DNA of 6,518 nucleotides, taken from the NCBI GenBank assembly GCA_003506635.1, contig DNZB01000275.1, positions 1 through 6,518 on the forward strand. Reading direction: 5' to 3'. Position 1 is the first letter of the stretch, and every line of letters starts with the position of its first letter. The notes under the pieces are model-generated. The model was not told where the DNA came from and searched no databases. It saw nothing but the letters and a program-made list of their open reading frames with translations. Positions 6,417 to 6,518 of the stretch are shown here, piece after piece. The position numbers and the translations under genes are program-made. The DNA comes from Parvularcula sp. (GTDB lineage: Bacteria > Pseudomonadota > Alphaproteobacteria > Caulobacterales > Parvularculaceae).

Positions 6417-6518
6417 TCAGGCGCCGGCGACGAAGCTCAAAAGCTGCACGGACGCGATCAGGATCAGAAGTACGCCGAGTCCGGCGGCGTCCTTCAACAG
6501 GCCGGTTTCCCCAGTTTT
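6417..6518 (-). CDS. C-terminal end of an unrecognised protein with a hydrophobic tail (partial)
   Basis: One minus-strand frame is open from the window edge to TGA at 6419-6417, giving 33 residues. They read KTGETGLLKDAAGLG followed by a strongly hydrophobic run (VLLILIASVQLLSFVAGA) that could be a terminal membrane helix of about 18 residues. The stop is only 19 bp before the dnaE ATG, an operon-like spacing, so this gene probably shares a transcript with dnaE. In many Rhizobiales the gene before dnaE is lolD, the ATPase of the lipoprotein release transporter, but a cytoplasmic ATPase is not expected to end in a membrane-like segment, so I do not assign that name. The start and the main body lie outside the window; the frame is supported by position and hydrophobic pattern only. 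Confidence 0.5.
   Translation of the reverse strand, partial: KTGETGLLKDAAGLGVLLILIASVQLLSFVAGA

Noticed and set aside
1..6518. CRISPR array, insertion sequence, tRNA, integration site or defence system
   Set aside because: No direct-repeat array, transposase, terminal inverted repeats or tRNA fold was found. The window is continuous core genes with short spacers.

Overview
The window is a housekeeping segment of a high-GC alphaproteobacterial chromosome, most likely Hyphomicrobiales (Rhizobiales). The protein sequences are typical of that class. The gene order dnaE, rpsB, tsf, pyrH, probably followed by frr, is one I recall from Bradyrhizobium/Rhodopseudomonas-like and methanotrophic relatives. 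Genus cannot be fixed from this sequence alone. All genes lie on the minus strand, so transcription runs from position 6518 towards 1.

Layout in the direction of transcription: (1) 6518-6417, the last 33 codons of an unrecognised protein ending in a hydrophobic, probably membrane-spanning, tail. (2) 6397-2876, dnaE, the replicative DNA polymerase III alpha subunit, complete, 19 bp after the preceding gene. (3) 2875-2722, a 154-bp spacer with a plausible sigma70-type promoter, a GC-rich discriminator and a structured rpsB leader. (4) 2721-1939, rpsB (ribosomal protein S2). (5) 1938-1819, a 120-bp spacer with two strong hairpins and no U-tract. (6) 1818-925, tsf (elongation factor Ts). (7) 924-790, a 135-bp spacer with two interlocking inverted repeats and a weak candidate pyrH promoter. 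(8) 789-67, pyrH (UMP kinase). (9) 66-1, a spacer ending in a strong Shine-Dalgarno sequence whose gene, probably frr, begins just outside the window.

The genes cover chromosome replication (DnaE), the small ribosomal subunit (S2), recycling of EF-Tu (EF-Ts) and pyrimidine nucleotide supply (UMP kinase). rpsB, tsf and pyrH probably form a growth-rate-linked transcription unit, while dnaE appears to belong to the upstream unit. I see no mobile element, CRISPR array, tRNA, rRNA or accessory system. The best leads are in the untranslated spacers: an rpsB leader with competing pairings, one of which covers the ribosome binding site, and a pseudoknot-compatible inverted-repeat pair between tsf and pyrH. 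Both are readings by eye with no folding energies or conservation data behind them.
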